From NCBI GenBank assembly GCA_946894095.1, contig OX335665.1, positions 5,776,001-5,840,000 of the forward strand: 64,000 nt of DNA. The letters are read 5' to 3'. The position numbers and the translations under genes were made by a program. Numbering within the stretch: the stretch's first letter is position 1; each line of letters opens with the position of its first letter. Source of the stretch: Incurvaria masculella (lineage: Eukaryota; Arthropoda; Insecta; Lepidoptera; Incurvariidae). The notes below the pieces were generated by a model. That model was not told where the DNA came from and ran no database searches. It saw nothing but the letters and a program-made list of their open reading frames with translations. Shown here one piece after another: positions 1 through 10,316 of this stretch.

Positions 1-236
1 TCCGTCCGTCCGTCACAGGGCTGTATCTGATGAACCGTAATAGGTAGGCAGCTGAAATTTTCAGAGATTGTGTATTTATTTTGCCGCTATAACAACAAAT
101 AGGTAAAATAAAGAAATCGTAAAAATAAAGGGCAAATAAAAATAAATACAAAAAACTTGATTGTTTTGTGTTAAACCTTGAACGATGGTACGGAACCCTT
201 CGTGTTCGAGTCCAACTCGCACTTGGCCAGTTTTTG
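1..236 (+). repeat. Dispersed repeat family A, 5'-cut copy
   Basis: The window opens inside a (CCGT)n run followed by a core that recurs at 7262-7415 (minus), 27516-27812, 54665-54977 and 59335-59431 (minus). The core reads 'cacagggctgtatct', then 'gaaccgtaataggtaggcag', and ends near 'acttggccagttttt'. Complete copies begin with 'gggttccgtacccaaagggt'. No coding capacity is visible. The superfamily is not recognised. Confidence 0.8.
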
Positions 237-246
237 GACTTTATGA

Positions 247-711
<465 letters not shown>

Positions 712-783
712 TGATTCCTGAGCACGGCGTTCCGAGTATAGGTCTACTGATCACGTCTCCACCGAAATGTGGTAGCCAGCATA

Positions 784-806
784 TATTTATTTATTTATTT
801 ATTTGG
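784..806. repeat. (ATTT)n microsatellite
   Basis: About five ATTT units in NACA intron 1, followed by 'ggtataccaacaa'. A similar (TTTA)n plus 'catgccaacag' junction occurs at 39318-39360. This suggests the (AAAT)n 3' tail of a minus-strand non-LTR element, which is inference. Confidence 0.6.
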
Positions 807-932
807 TATACCAACAACATTATAGACACCACAGTTACATAGGAGCACTTTTTTTTTCTTCTTTGTTAGTTCTGTACAGATGCCATCTGCAGTGTTGACT
901 GCAATAATCATCTCATTTGTATGCCTTATGCT

Positions 933-2165
933 GTTTTTTTTTTTTCCTCATCATAGGCCAAAAGAGACTCAGCAGTCTCTTTCCTCTTCGTGTGGCTCCA
1001 TTTGCAGGTTAATTAAATCTTGTCAGTAGACTGGGTATACTATGTCTTTTCAGTCTCGAGAATTGTATGCTGGCCGATCCCATTAGATCCTTTGCAGTTT
1101 TATTTGGATGGTTTTCAATACGTTCCTTGTATCTTGTTGTATGTTTCTGTATTTCATCTCTAACTGTTGGGATATCTAGATCTTCATAAATTTGTTTGTT
1201 AGACACGTACCATGGGATTTTGAATATTCTTCGAATTGTTTTTGTTTGGAATCTCTCCACTATGTCTATATTAGTCTTTGCAGCACTTCCCCAGAGCTGT
1301 ATCCCGTATGTCCAGACCGGTTTGAGGATTGCTTTATATATAGCCATTTTACTGCTGTCATCAAGTTCTGATTGTGGACCGATAAGCCACTGCATATTCC
1401 TCAGCTTGGTGTCTAGTTGCTTCCTTTTGGTCCATATATGTTTTCTCCAGTTTAGCCTTCGATCAAGGTGTATTCCCAGGTATCGGGTATCCTCTGCTTG
1501 TGGTATAGTTGTGCCGTTTAGTGTGACTTGTGGGCATGTTTTCCTCTTAAGGTGGCCCATCCCGCTCATCTCCCCATACAAAAGGGGAAAGAAGATCACG
1601 CTCATTTTTCTTGTCAGAGATCCAAAATTTTGCTCAAAATAGCTTTATTTGATCGAACTAGATGTCTGATGACCATTGGCATTGTAAAGTTGTGTTTGGT
1701 TTCTAAGTTATAAGGTCCGAAAATTCGAATTTTTCGCGCGTTTTATACAATAACTTTGGAGGTGGATTACGCAATGATAAAGTAAGAACATCGTACAAAG
1801 ATTAGTCATCAGACATAGCTTATTTAATCAAGATTTATGATCTATTTGGTTTTTGTTAGATTTTTGACTACAGCGGTCGTGGTTTACTTTTAGCTATAAG
1901 TCGTTTTGAAATTAAAATTTTCGTAAATCTTACCAAATCATACGCTATGCACATTTTCTTTTTTGTGGACATGTTGCATCTTCCTCATCACGGAGCCTGT
2001 CTAATTCTTTGAAACAGAGAAGGTCCCAGAGCGTAACAGCACGGTTTTGTACCGTGCCCGCGAATGAGTTAGGCCCGCCGGGTTGGGCCACCTTAAGGGT
2101 GAATGTGACGTGTGTAGATTTTTCACCATTTGTTTTTATTCTCCACTTGTGGTATAGGAGCACTA
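933..2165 (-). pseudogene. Jockey-clade non-LTR retrotransposon, 3' fragment split by a MITE
   Basis: The minus strand from 1546 down to 1009 encodes the C-terminal part of a Jockey-type reverse transcriptase ORF. It includes RYLGIHLDRRLNW, ILKPVWTYGIQLWG and IPTVRDEI, and ends in TAA at 1009-1011. The preceding residues, KWRIKTNGEKSTHVTFTL, lie at about 2160-2097. The two parts are separated exactly by a TTAA-flanked MITE (1551-2092). The 3' UTR runs to an oligo(T) run on the plus strand at about 933-945, consistent with a poly(A) tail. The endonuclease and catalytic RT part are missing, so this is a dead 5'-truncated copy. It lies antisense in NACA intron 1. Confidence 0.85.
1551..2092 (-). 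mobile_element. MITE family B, complete copy (TTAA type)
   Basis: A 542-bp non-coding element with terminal inverted repeats GGTGGCCCA...TGGGCCACC, flanked by TTAA at 1547-1550 and 2093-2096. The TTAA duplication suggests mobilisation by a piggyBac-like transposase, by family analogy. Other copies lie at 9089-9262, 10317-11397, 10769-11310, 25329-25906, 55465-56321 and 56945-57479. Confidence 0.92.
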
Positions 2166-2334
2166 AAAAAAATCATATTGACCTATCCCTTACCCATTCA
2201 TTCTTCTGAGACTAGTTTGATTGAATAAAGCTGTTTTTAGTATAATTTTGTATCTCGCGACAAGAATCTTGTTTCCACATTTGTATGGGGGGATGAGCTG
2301 GAAGCTGCATCTTAACAACACAGTTGACTTACTG

Positions 2335-2576
2335 GGGGCCCATTCAGATAAGAGTGAGTTCGAATTCGTCGCTAAATATCAACTAACTTTTTATTTAATT
2401 AGTAAATGTTTCCACATTTCTTGAACATCATTTTAGTTTGGTAAAAATCTGGGTTTTCCCATAAATACGTTGGAACTATAATTAACAATTCCCTTATTTA
2501 AATAATAATATGTTTCCCAGCTATTTTTAAGTTACCTTGCTCCCGAACTCGAACTCACTTTTACTTGAATGGGCCT
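2335..2576. mobile_element. MITE family E, copy 1
   Basis: A non-coding element of about 242 bp with inverted ends of the type 'gggcccattcagataagagt' and 'acttttacttgaatgggcc'. Homologous copies occur at 17800-18434 (interrupted by a SINE) and 53805-54046 (opposite orientation). It lies in NACA intron 1. Confidence 0.85.
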
Positions 2577-2624
2577 CATGCACCTGAGCTCCTGGTCACG
2601 TTATCTATGTATGAGTTAACGTTA

Positions 2625-3120
<496 letters not shown>

Positions 3121-3233
3121 TGAGAGGCGATGGCTGTGCCCGGCGTGATGCTCGTGAACGCGTGCTGTTTGTGGGGACTGGCCTGCTCCAATTCGCAACA
3201 CGGTGGGTATGGTCACTTAGGGTCACTGTAAGA

Positions 3234-3590
3234 GCTCTAACAGGTCACTGCAAACTAAACAAACACATGAACAAGCAATGAGTTTGTCCGAAACTGATGT
3301 TTGCAGATTTTGTCGCAAGGAGAAAGAAACTCCACTTCACATTTTATGCGACTGTGGGCCCATAGGACGCAAAAGAAGTATCCACCTAGGCGGGCATATT
3401 ATGCACCCAGATGATATCAGATCGATCGCTCCCCAAAAACTATTACATTTCATAAAAAGTGTAGGGTTAGAGAGCGAACTATAAAAGGGGTAAAGTCACA
3501 ATGGATCTTCTCAGGTCGCAGTGACGTCGAGCTACGGACTCTGATTAGGGGCTGTAGGGCACGACACCCAGTTTCAAATAATAATAATAA
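3234..3590 (+). pseudogene. I/R1-group non-LTR retrotransposon, 3' fragment
   Basis: Reading + from 3234, the peptide starts LTGHCKLNKHMNK, the C-terminal edge of an RNase H-like domain. It continues with a zinc-knuckle-like CRFCRKEKETPLHILCDC and stops at 3482-3484. The 3' end at about 3570-3590 is a short (AAT)n tail, as in I-clade elements. Everything upstream is missing. It lies in NACA intron 2, in the sense orientation. Confidence 0.8.
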
Positions 3591-3639
3591 TGGTCTTTAC
3601 AAATAAACGGGTATTTGTCATGAACTGTTGCATACGACG

Positions 3640-3730
3640 TGACTGAGCGTGGTTTCGCGAGGCGAGGTGTATTTCGCTTTTCTGAGCACCTTTGGTCCTT
3701 GGCACAGTCGCCCATACCGGTTTTTCATAT
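3640..3730. repeat. Repeat family K
   Basis: About 90 bp ('gagcgtggtttcgcgaggcg' ... 'tctgagcacct') that recurs at 44005-44090 and, through the tandem duplication, at 46394-46479. Function unknown. Confidence 0.65.
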
Positions 3731-3807
3731 AAAAGAAATGCCCCACTTCAGGTCCGTTTGTTCCCCCCTGAACTTCATTAAATAAAACAATGGAACGACA
3801 GGCGAAA

Positions 3808-3923
3808 AAAAAACATTTGTATGGGGGCAGTGTAACCACTTGTACATACAAAAGGGTAGAGCCGGCGAGCTAGTTCGCTTACAACTGATTTTGTCTAGTT
3901 CCGACGACACGTAATAACACTTA
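3808..3923. repeat. Repeat family I, copy 1
   Basis: Shares 'catttgtatggggg', 'gtacatacaaa', 'gagccggcgag' and 'ttccgacgacacgta' with 30650-30790 and 55060-55200. Non-coding. Confidence 0.7.
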
Positions 3924-4086
3924 AGCCCCGGTTGCACGAAGAGACGGCCGAGTCAATCAATGTTCAAACACGTCACTTTTAGTGATCCGCATAGAGTTCC
4001 TTCCATACTGTCCACACAAAGAGACATGTTTGATCATACTTTGACGTTGATTTTGATTTTTTGTTCTATCGTGCACTCGGCCCTTA
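3924..4086. mobile_element. MITE family H, copy 1
   Basis: A 163-bp element with inverted ends 'ttaagccccggttgcacga' and 'tcgtgcactcggcccttaa'. Related copies lie at 39625-39790 (opposite orientation), 39840-39955 (partial) and 55285-55455. It lies in NACA intron 2. Confidence 0.8.
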
Positions 4087-4464
4087 AGAACTTCACAAAA
4101 TGATATTTAGTGCATCAAACATTCATGTTACACGTCACGAATTCGTAAGTAAACTAACTACTGTTAACTGGGCTGGAAAGCAATAAAGGTGACGTATAAA
4201 CACAATACAAGCAAAATATATTTCAAAACTTCAGCTTAGATAACCTCTTCTTTTTACATGGCTCATATGACCACTTCTCTTTGCACCGTCACCTGACTCG
4301 AATGGCGTTCCTCTCTCTGTGTTGCCGCAATGCGCACTTCCGATTCCTTATAAAAAGAATGTTGCCATTGGAAAAAGATCATATTCCCCTGAATGGGGGT
4401 AAGTTGAAATGATATATCCTTACGTTCATATAAATTGTGAAAATAAGTCTAACGCTAACACTAC

Positions 4465-4632
4465 AATTAGGGCCTTTTTCATCTACTTTTGATTAGGTTA
4501 ATCGCAACATATTAAGGGTCTTTCTTAGCAGCTTGCAATTAATACCAGTACAAGATAATCAGCACTTTAGTAATAAAGGCCCTTTAAGCGTCAATAAAAA
4601 TAAATCAGCACTTGGTAAAAACCAGGCTTAGA
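4465..4632. repeat. Repeat family J, copy 1
   Basis: Contains 'gattaggttaatcgc', 'agcagcttgcaattaatacc', 'agtacaagataatcagc' and 'ttggtaaaaaccaggct'. It is inverted relative to 30040-30290. Probably a small MITE; non-coding. Confidence 0.65.
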
Positions 4633-4767
4633 CGTTTTCCACTAACAGTTGGCTACGCTGCCGCCAATCGAATTAATTTCGATTGCTACTTCCAGGACGG
4701 ACTCCATGCTCTCTGGATAAAACGGTTCGATAAGAGGTGTGCTAATTAATTATTTTTTCCCTTTCAG

Positions 4768-4782
4768 GAGCTGACGATGTAG
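4768..4782 (+). CDS. NACA: NACA, terminal 15-nt coding micro-exon (ELTM stop)
   Basis: A strong acceptor ('tattttttccctttcag', ending at 4767) is followed by GAG CTG ACG ATG TAG. This encodes E-L-T-M-stop, the conserved C-terminus of NAC-alpha in animals. The phase 0 junction continues directly from ...NAIM at 3024. The exon is too short to find by ORF length and was recognised from the family C-terminus. Confidence 0.93.
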   Translation, partial: ELTM

Positions 4783-5176
4783 GCGCAACATTAGTCACAA
4801 GTTTATTTTTTAACGTCGCTAGCTGTAAGGTGTGTCAACTGACGTCACAACAATCTACTAACCACTCTGTGTTTGGTAGAGAGGTGACTCTCAACAGAAA
4901 ATGGGAAGAAAAAAGTGTACGGGATAGGGTAAAACAAAGTGAAATGACGAATGAAGTACTTGACTTTTAATTTGTATGAAAATAAGGCAGTTTTTCAGAA
5001 GGAATTATATGAGTATGCACTTGTATTGCCTTCAAATTTAACAACTCTATTTGTGGTGTTTGTTACTCATGAATTCCTTTTTTTTTTTTCAAACTGGATA
5101 AAACATTTTTTTACAGATTATCAGTCTCAAGAGGATTTGGCTTGTAAATAGAAATTTTATTTCAGAACGAAATAAA
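4783..5176 (+). promoter_or_regulatory. NACA: NACA 3' UTR with polyadenylation signal
   Basis: Non-coding sequence follows the NACA stop codon. The first well-placed AATAAA is at 5171-5176, followed by GT-rich sequence ('gtgtgttttgattag'), so the mRNA probably ends near 5190-5220. The end point is inferred. Confidence 0.5.
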
Positions 5177-5504
5177 TATTGCTACATTACTAATAGTGTG
5201 TTTTGATTAGTGTAAGACTGTACAGATTTTAGGCACCTTGGGCCAAAACATTTTTATTTTGCTTCAGCCATATTCAGCTGAAAGTTTAGCCGGAGATGAC
5301 ATTTTTGATCATATCACAGAATTCACCGAAAGACGGAAGAAATCAATGAACTATTATTAACGTGTTCGCAACAGGGTATAGTGGTTTTGGCCTTTGCTAA
5401 ATTCAGCACCCAATGTTTGGCCAAAGCCAGTGTTTGATCACATCACATAATTGACCAAAAGTTGCCAAAAAGCAATAAATGATTAAGGTATACTTGAAAT
5501 TAGA

Positions 5505-5765
5505 GACCCTCGCTGTGTTCTTCCATCTTTACCATGTATAATCCCTGTCCCCTTTCTACCATCGCACCCGTTCACTGTTGACAGTAAGAAAATCAGAACC
5601 TAGCGATTCTCTAGGTTCTTAATGTATAGGGTCGGTAAACTATGGAATGCACCTCTCAGCCAAGGTCATTTCCCCCAAAGTACAACTGGGAGGTCCTTCA
5701 AACAAGGTGTGAAGAAGCACCTGGCCACCTGGCATGGTTTTCGCAGCCCCTTTAAAAGTTCGAAA
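5505..5765 (+). pseudogene. Non-LTR retrotransposon C-terminal fragment (family R)
   Basis: A decayed copy of the sequence at 29370-29715. It keeps 'gagaccctcgctgtgttc', 'cccctttctacc', 'gggtcggtaaactatggaat' and 'aggtccttcaaac'. In the better copy these encode a retrotransposon RT C-terminus (VFHRLYHGECS ... GELWNRLPAEVF). Frames are broken here. Confidence 0.6.
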
Positions 5766-6013
5766 GCTCATTGGCGCCGTCGGGCACCTTAAGAAGTCCT
5801 GGCGTAGGCCATATGACGCGCTTAACATAAAAAAAAGGAACGTATTGCAGCAGGCTATGGTGGTGGAGAACTTCGAATAGTACAAAGCCTCACAAGAATG
5901 GTAATAGATCTGGATTTTTTTTTATTCATTCTTTATTAACTGTTACTAGGCTTCCATGTAAACCTAAGTATTCATCTCAATACTGTACAATATGTAACCA
6001 ACTTAACATATTT

Positions 6014-6745
6014 AGGCCCGGCTGCACGTACCGTCGTGCACGTCAACTTCACCGTCAACGTATGATTAAAGACTAATCAGTCAAAATTTGCGTTGCACGA
6101 AACTTAAACATTACGTTGATCGCTGATGTTAATTGCTAATCGTAAACACTCCCGACCCATTGATCACCGTCAAAATCACGATTAAATAATAATTAAAAGT
6201 ATCATAAGTTACTATTATTATATTATTGTAGTCTTATTGGACCTTAAATAATAGGCAAACGTCGCCATTAATGGAATGCAATGCTTTGTTTTTCATAATT
6301 ATTAGCCTGGCACTCGGTTCCACAGATTAAACATTTCGGCGCCATATCTATGTAATCTGTGGTGCTACCAACAGCTGATAGCAAGCCGACATATTGGGCG
6401 CTAGTAGCGCCATCACGCGGCTCTAAGAGCCACTATTTTGTTTTTTAGTACGAATGGTTGACGCTAGATGGTGCTTCAATTGTGCCTGTCCCTTTCTGTT
6501 TATGTACTGTGGGAGAAGGGCAGTACTATGTCAGCTCAGGCGGTGCTAAGAGTTGCCATACAGCAAACATTTTTGCCGATTGTTTCGAGGGACTATTTGT
6601 GGTCTGACTCCTGGCAAGCTAACTTTGACGAAAATATGTTACGTGCAACGCAATTTCATATGATGGGCGATTAGCCGTCACATCATCGTCTAATGTAATC
6701 AGTAACGGATAACATTTTACGAAGCGTCGTGCACTCCGGCCTTAA
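6014..6745. mobile_element. TIR element M, possible non-autonomous DNA transposon
   Basis: Ends are imperfect inverted repeats: 'ttaggcccggctgcacg' near 6014 and 'cgtgcactccggccttaa' ending near 6745. They resemble the ends of family H. The roughly 730-bp interior has no convincing coding sequence. It contains a short inverted repeat (ccacagatta/taatctgtgg) at about 6320-6362. Confidence 0.45.
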
Positions 6746-7261
6746 TGAACGATGTTTAGTCACAGAGTTACTGTTTTGTCCATGACTATGTAGCTGTCAC
6801 ATTCTAAGTAGAGTCTATGCCAGCACGCGGGACTGATTGGTTCATTGTAGGTCAACGACACGTGTTTTCGGTGCTAGGAGCCTATTTAGGATAGCCTAGG
6901 TGTCGTAGAGGGCCTTGTGAGTGCAAAGTGCATCAAGAACGCATATAGTGCGACAAGTGTTGCGTGCGACCGGCCGCGCTTCAGCCAGCTGACACCGGGC
7001 GAAGAGACGTCGCATATCACGCCAAGGTTGGTGGGTTCCTATCCCTGCCCTGACCCATATACCCACGCACTTCGGCAGCTGGCATGTAGCGCAGCATTTC
7101 GACGGGGTAAGCTTCGCCTCTTAAAACAAACAATTCTCTTGAAAGAGTTCTTAAAAAAAATATTTGGTTAATTCTTCAGTTTCACTTATTGATAATTTTG
7201 AATTATCCATATCTACAGTTTGGTTTTTTTTGGCCCCCTTTAATTTTTCTTTTTTAATTTT
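6746..7261. other. No recognisable feature
   Basis: Mixed-composition intergenic sequence. An 84-codon open frame at 6917-7171 has no recognisable domain and no splice or codon evidence, so it is not called. Confidence 0.5.
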
Positions 7262-7415
7262 ACTTAAAATAAATACACACTCTGTGAAAATTTGAGCTGC
7301 CTACCTATTACGGTTCATGATATACAGCCTTGTGACTGACGGATCAACAGACCGACAGAGGAGGCTTAGTAAAAGGGTTTTTTTTCCGTGCACCCTTTGT
7401 GTACGGAACGTTAAA
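7262..7415 (-). repeat. Dispersed repeat family A, copy 2 (partial)
   Basis: Inverted copy of the family A core ('ctgcctacctattacggttc', 'acagccttgtgactgac'), ending in 'gtgtacggaacgttaaaa'. The (CCGT)n part has decayed. Confidence 0.75.
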
Positions 7416-7729
7416 AACGAAGTAAGACATTTTTAAATGCAATTAAATATAATGCAAATGAACATTCGTTTGGGAGGCAATCTGGCTTAAAGAGATGTAA
7501 TCCTAAAAATGTGATGTTAAGACTCTTGTCTATTGTCAAATACAGTGTGGCTGTACTAAATTGATTACACAGCATCGTTTTCTTTTAAAAAAAAGAAGTA
7601 TTACTTTTAATAACTGACATGTTTGACATGTTGTTTTATCATAAAACAATTTGTTAAGAAATTTATTTAATAACTTATGATGTGAATATTGTTTTTGCAA
7701 AGTTTCATATTTGTAAAATTGAATTCCCA

Positions 7730-7903
7730 ATGTTAGAATTTGTGGTTAACGCTCGCACCGGATTTTTGCATGAACTTGTGCATAAGTTGGATATGCTAGA
7801 ACAAGCCAGTTGTAGAATTTATGACCAACTTACTTATAATCTAATAACAATATTGAGAGAACAATTCGACTACCAAAGGGGAGAAGATGAGTTCATAGTT
7901 TAA
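7730..7903 (+). CDS. Small hypothetical protein upstream of the EF-hand gene (57 aa)
   Basis: ATG at 7730 opens 57 codons ending in TAA at 7901-7903. The product begins MLEFVVNARTGFLHELVHKL and includes LEQASCRIYDQLTYNLITIL. It is predominantly helix-forming, with spaced leucines. It lies 52 nt before the EF-hand start codon, in a different frame, so it is not an N-terminal extension. It could be a separate small protein from the same transcript, an upstream ORF, the last exon of another gene, or chance. I recognise no family. An ORF this short in AT-rich DNA is only weak evidence; the protein-like composition and position argue for keeping it. Confidence 0.35.
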   Translation: MLEFVVNARTGFLHELVHKLDMLEQASCRIYDQLTYNLITILREQFDYQRGEDEFIV

Positions 7904-7955
7904 AACAGCAAACATTCAAAATGTTATTTTTACCCTCCCTAAACCTTTATTTAAC

Positions 7956-8975
7956 ATGTCTTCTACCGTCTTAGCTAAAAATTTGCAACCTGAAACAGAT
8001 GTTACTGGAGAAAGCCAATTGAAACATTCTATTGAAGGTACTCAAGAGAAGAATGTCGAAAGAGCAACGGACGAACAGGTTGAAGGTGTACCAACTGAAA
8101 AGGAACAAAAAGGTGTTGATGCTGAAAATGAAGGCAATGTCAATGGTCAGGTGGAGCAGGAAGAAAGAGCTCAAAAGGAACAAGCTAGTGAGGCTGGTGA
8201 TAGTGAGAGAGAAGGTGATGAAAGGGTTGAAACAGAACATGCGGAAGGAGGAGAGGGGGAAGAGGCAAATACTGAAGAAGAGCAACTAGAAGGAGAAGAA
8301 ATAACAGCAGAAGAGGAAAAGATTGAAGATCTTAAAGTAGTAGAGGTTGTGGAAGAGGAGCCTGAATATGTAGAAGAGCCGATTGACCCTGCAGCACCCC
8401 TCGACTTGACTGACTCAAAAGAGGCGCTCATACCTCCTTTCGAATTGCGACCACAACAACTAACTGAAGTAGAACTACTTTGGCAGATATTTCAAGACTA
8501 CACACCTGCATACACTGACCTTGATGGCTACATTACTGTCAAAGAGCTTGTGTTCATGCTGAAAGCTCTCCTTCTTATGACTTACACGGAGGAACAACTG
8601 ATGGAACTAGTGACCTTCGTTTGTAGACCCCTGAGTGAAGATGGTCACATCTCATATGAGCAATTCTTGAGGATGGTGACGATTCGGCAGAGAGACCTGG
8701 ACATTGAAGAGGAACTTAGGGCTGCTTTGAAGGTGTTGGATCCAGGACGCACAGGAGAAGTCGAAAGCAATGAACTGAAGGATGTCCTTGCCAAATTAGG
8801 AAATAAATTACCACCCAAGATACTAAACGAATTTATCAAGGAGATTGATCTTAGTGGTGAAGGAAAGATTGGAATAGAAGATGTGGTTGCAATCTGCGGC
8901 ATGGATCTCCGGAAGGATGATTTCATGATGGGGGCTGCTGCATCTGAACCAGAGGAAGATCAGCGAAATCCTTGA
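7956..8975 (+). CDS. EF-hand (calmodulin/troponin C-like) protein with acidic N-terminus
   Basis: A 339-residue single-exon ORF. Residues 1-150 are strongly acidic and low in complexity (many Glu runs, for example VEEEPEYVEEP), so probably disordered. Residues about 165-325 form two EF-hand pairs. Hand 1 is near DLDGYITVKEL; hand 2 is near PLSEDGHISYEQF; hand 3 is DPGRTGEVESNEL; hand 4 is DLSGEGKIGIEDV. Hand 1 lacks Asp at loop position 1, hand 2 lacks it and has Gln at position 12, and hand 4 has Asp at 12. Calcium binding is therefore probably partial, with hand 3 the most canonical. The ATG at 7956 is the first in frame. There is no signal peptide or membrane segment. Absence of introns suggests a retrogene or a testis-type gene, which is inference. 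Orthology is not recognised. Confidence 0.85.
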   Translation: MSSTVLAKNLQPETDVTGESQLKHSIEGTQEKNVERATDEQVEGVPTEKEQKGVDAENEGNVNGQVEQEERAQKEQASEAGDSEREGDERVETEHAEGGEGEEANTEEEQLEGEEITAEEEKIEDLKVVEVVEEEPEYVEEPIDPAAPLDLTDSKEALIPPFELRPQQLTEVELLWQIFQDYTPAYTDLDGYITVKELVFMLKALLLMTYTEEQLMELVTFVCRPLSEDGHISYEQFLRMVTIRQRDLDIEEELRAALKVLDPGRTGEVESNELKDVLAKLGNKLPPKILNEFIKEIDLSGEGKIGIEDVVAICGMDLRKDDFMMGAAASEPEEDQRNP

Positions 8976-9088
8976 TGTTAATTTAATTCAACCGTTTTAT
9001 GGTCGCTAAATTTGCCAATTTCATATCCATAGTAATATTGAATGAAAAGTGTTTGTTGGTTTTACTTCAGTTTTTGAACCGCTCAACT

Positions 9089-9262
9089 CCCCAAACAAAA
9101 GTGGAAAGAAGATCATGCATATATTTCTTGCCAGAGATCCAAATTATACTAAAACAGCTTAATTTGATCGAACTAAAAGTCTGATGATCTTTAGCATTGT
9201 AAAATAGTGTTTGGCATTTAAGTTATAAGGTCTAAACTTTGGAGGTGGATTACACAACGATA
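9089..9262 (-). mobile_element. MITE family B, partial copy
   Basis: Matches the terminal third of family B in inverted orientation ('ggaaagaagatca', 'tcgaactaaaagtctgatga', 'ggaggtggatta'). Both outer ends are missing. It begins about 110 bp after the EF-hand stop codon and may contribute to that gene's 3' UTR. Confidence 0.75.
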
Positions 9263-10316
9263 ATATAAAACAGCTGCACATGCCTATGAAACAGCTTGCT
9301 GCCAAACTGTAGAGCTCTTGAACAACTATCAAATTGGATTGAATGTTTTCGGAAAGAAATCAATCCTTGTTGAGGCTGGAACGCATTATCGACAAATGCT
9401 GGAACCTCTGAAATTTCACTGTCTCATGCATTTTTTTAATGTATCGTGCAGCATATCTTCGCCGGCTAGGTGGTTCAGTGCACCATGTTTGAAGAACCCC
9501 AGGTTCTACTTTGAGGGAGTACATGAGTACAGTGAGTAAATTCCAGTGTAAAAAAAGGTGGCATGCCAGCACCTTCCTTATAATGTGCGGCTTCACTGAT
9601 CATTAATTGCGCTTCGACCATCATTCATTCAATGTGATCACACCAACCAGAATTAACCTACGACCTAATATTTAGATAACGTGCAGTCATGTTCAGAGTG
9701 AACCTGTCAAAACTTAGTACGTGATTAGCACCGGACTAACCATACAAAAACCGGTTTAGTCCGACCTTAATACTGCCCTCTGGTAACTACATATGGGCCT
9801 CATATGTAGTTACCGCCTTTTTAATAAGGAGGGCAGAATACGCGTACTAAAGTTAATCCGCCCACTCCGATTTAAGTATATGCTTGGATATATGTGGTAT
9901 AACTGCACGATTTGGAGCCTAACGTTGGATACATGTTTTTATAGGTACCTAGTCATCTATTTCCATATTGTTAGATTATCTAGGTCAAAGGTTCTCAAAC
10001 TTATTATACGCCCTCCAAAATGCTTAGCTTTACCACATCTAAAAATTACTTCAATAATTATAATTTTTATTTTTTTTGTAGCGTGCGCTATGAGTTTACT
10101 TACGATGATTTAAAAAGACTCTTCTAATGAGGGCAATAAAACGAAACTTTTTTTAAGAGTATTTAGTAAAATAATCAATACGTAGTGTATACGTAGGTTT
10201 CCAAAACACAAATCAGCCATTGCCCCTCCTAAACTGATTCTTGTGAAGATTTGTAAGCAGGTTCATTAATTAAATGGATTTTTATTGTTTTCAGTTTTGG
10301 AATTTTTTACTTTGAA
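9263..10316. other. Intergenic, no gene recognised
   Basis: AT-rich sequence with short open frames that show no domain. The only structured item is the small palindrome at 9782-9814, inside a short TIR-like stretch (about 9725-9870). Confidence 0.5.
9782..9814. repeat. Perfect 14-bp inverted repeat, 5-nt loop
   Basis: GGTAACTACATATG, loop GGCCT, CATATGTAGTTACC. A second arm pair lies outside it (ctgccctc / gagggcag). Probably the centre of a small foldback repeat. Confidence 0.7.

Noticed and set aside
1945..2163. 72-codon minus frame joining repeat and Jockey sequence
   Set aside because: An artefactual fusion of Jockey residues with MITE B translation.
5640..5885. 81-codon minus-strand frame
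   Set aside because: Antisense to a decayed retrotransposon fragment; no domain.
7971..8431. Minus-strand frames over the EF-hand gene
   Set aside because: Low-complexity Ser/Phe-rich translations opposite the Glu-rich tail; no independent evidence.
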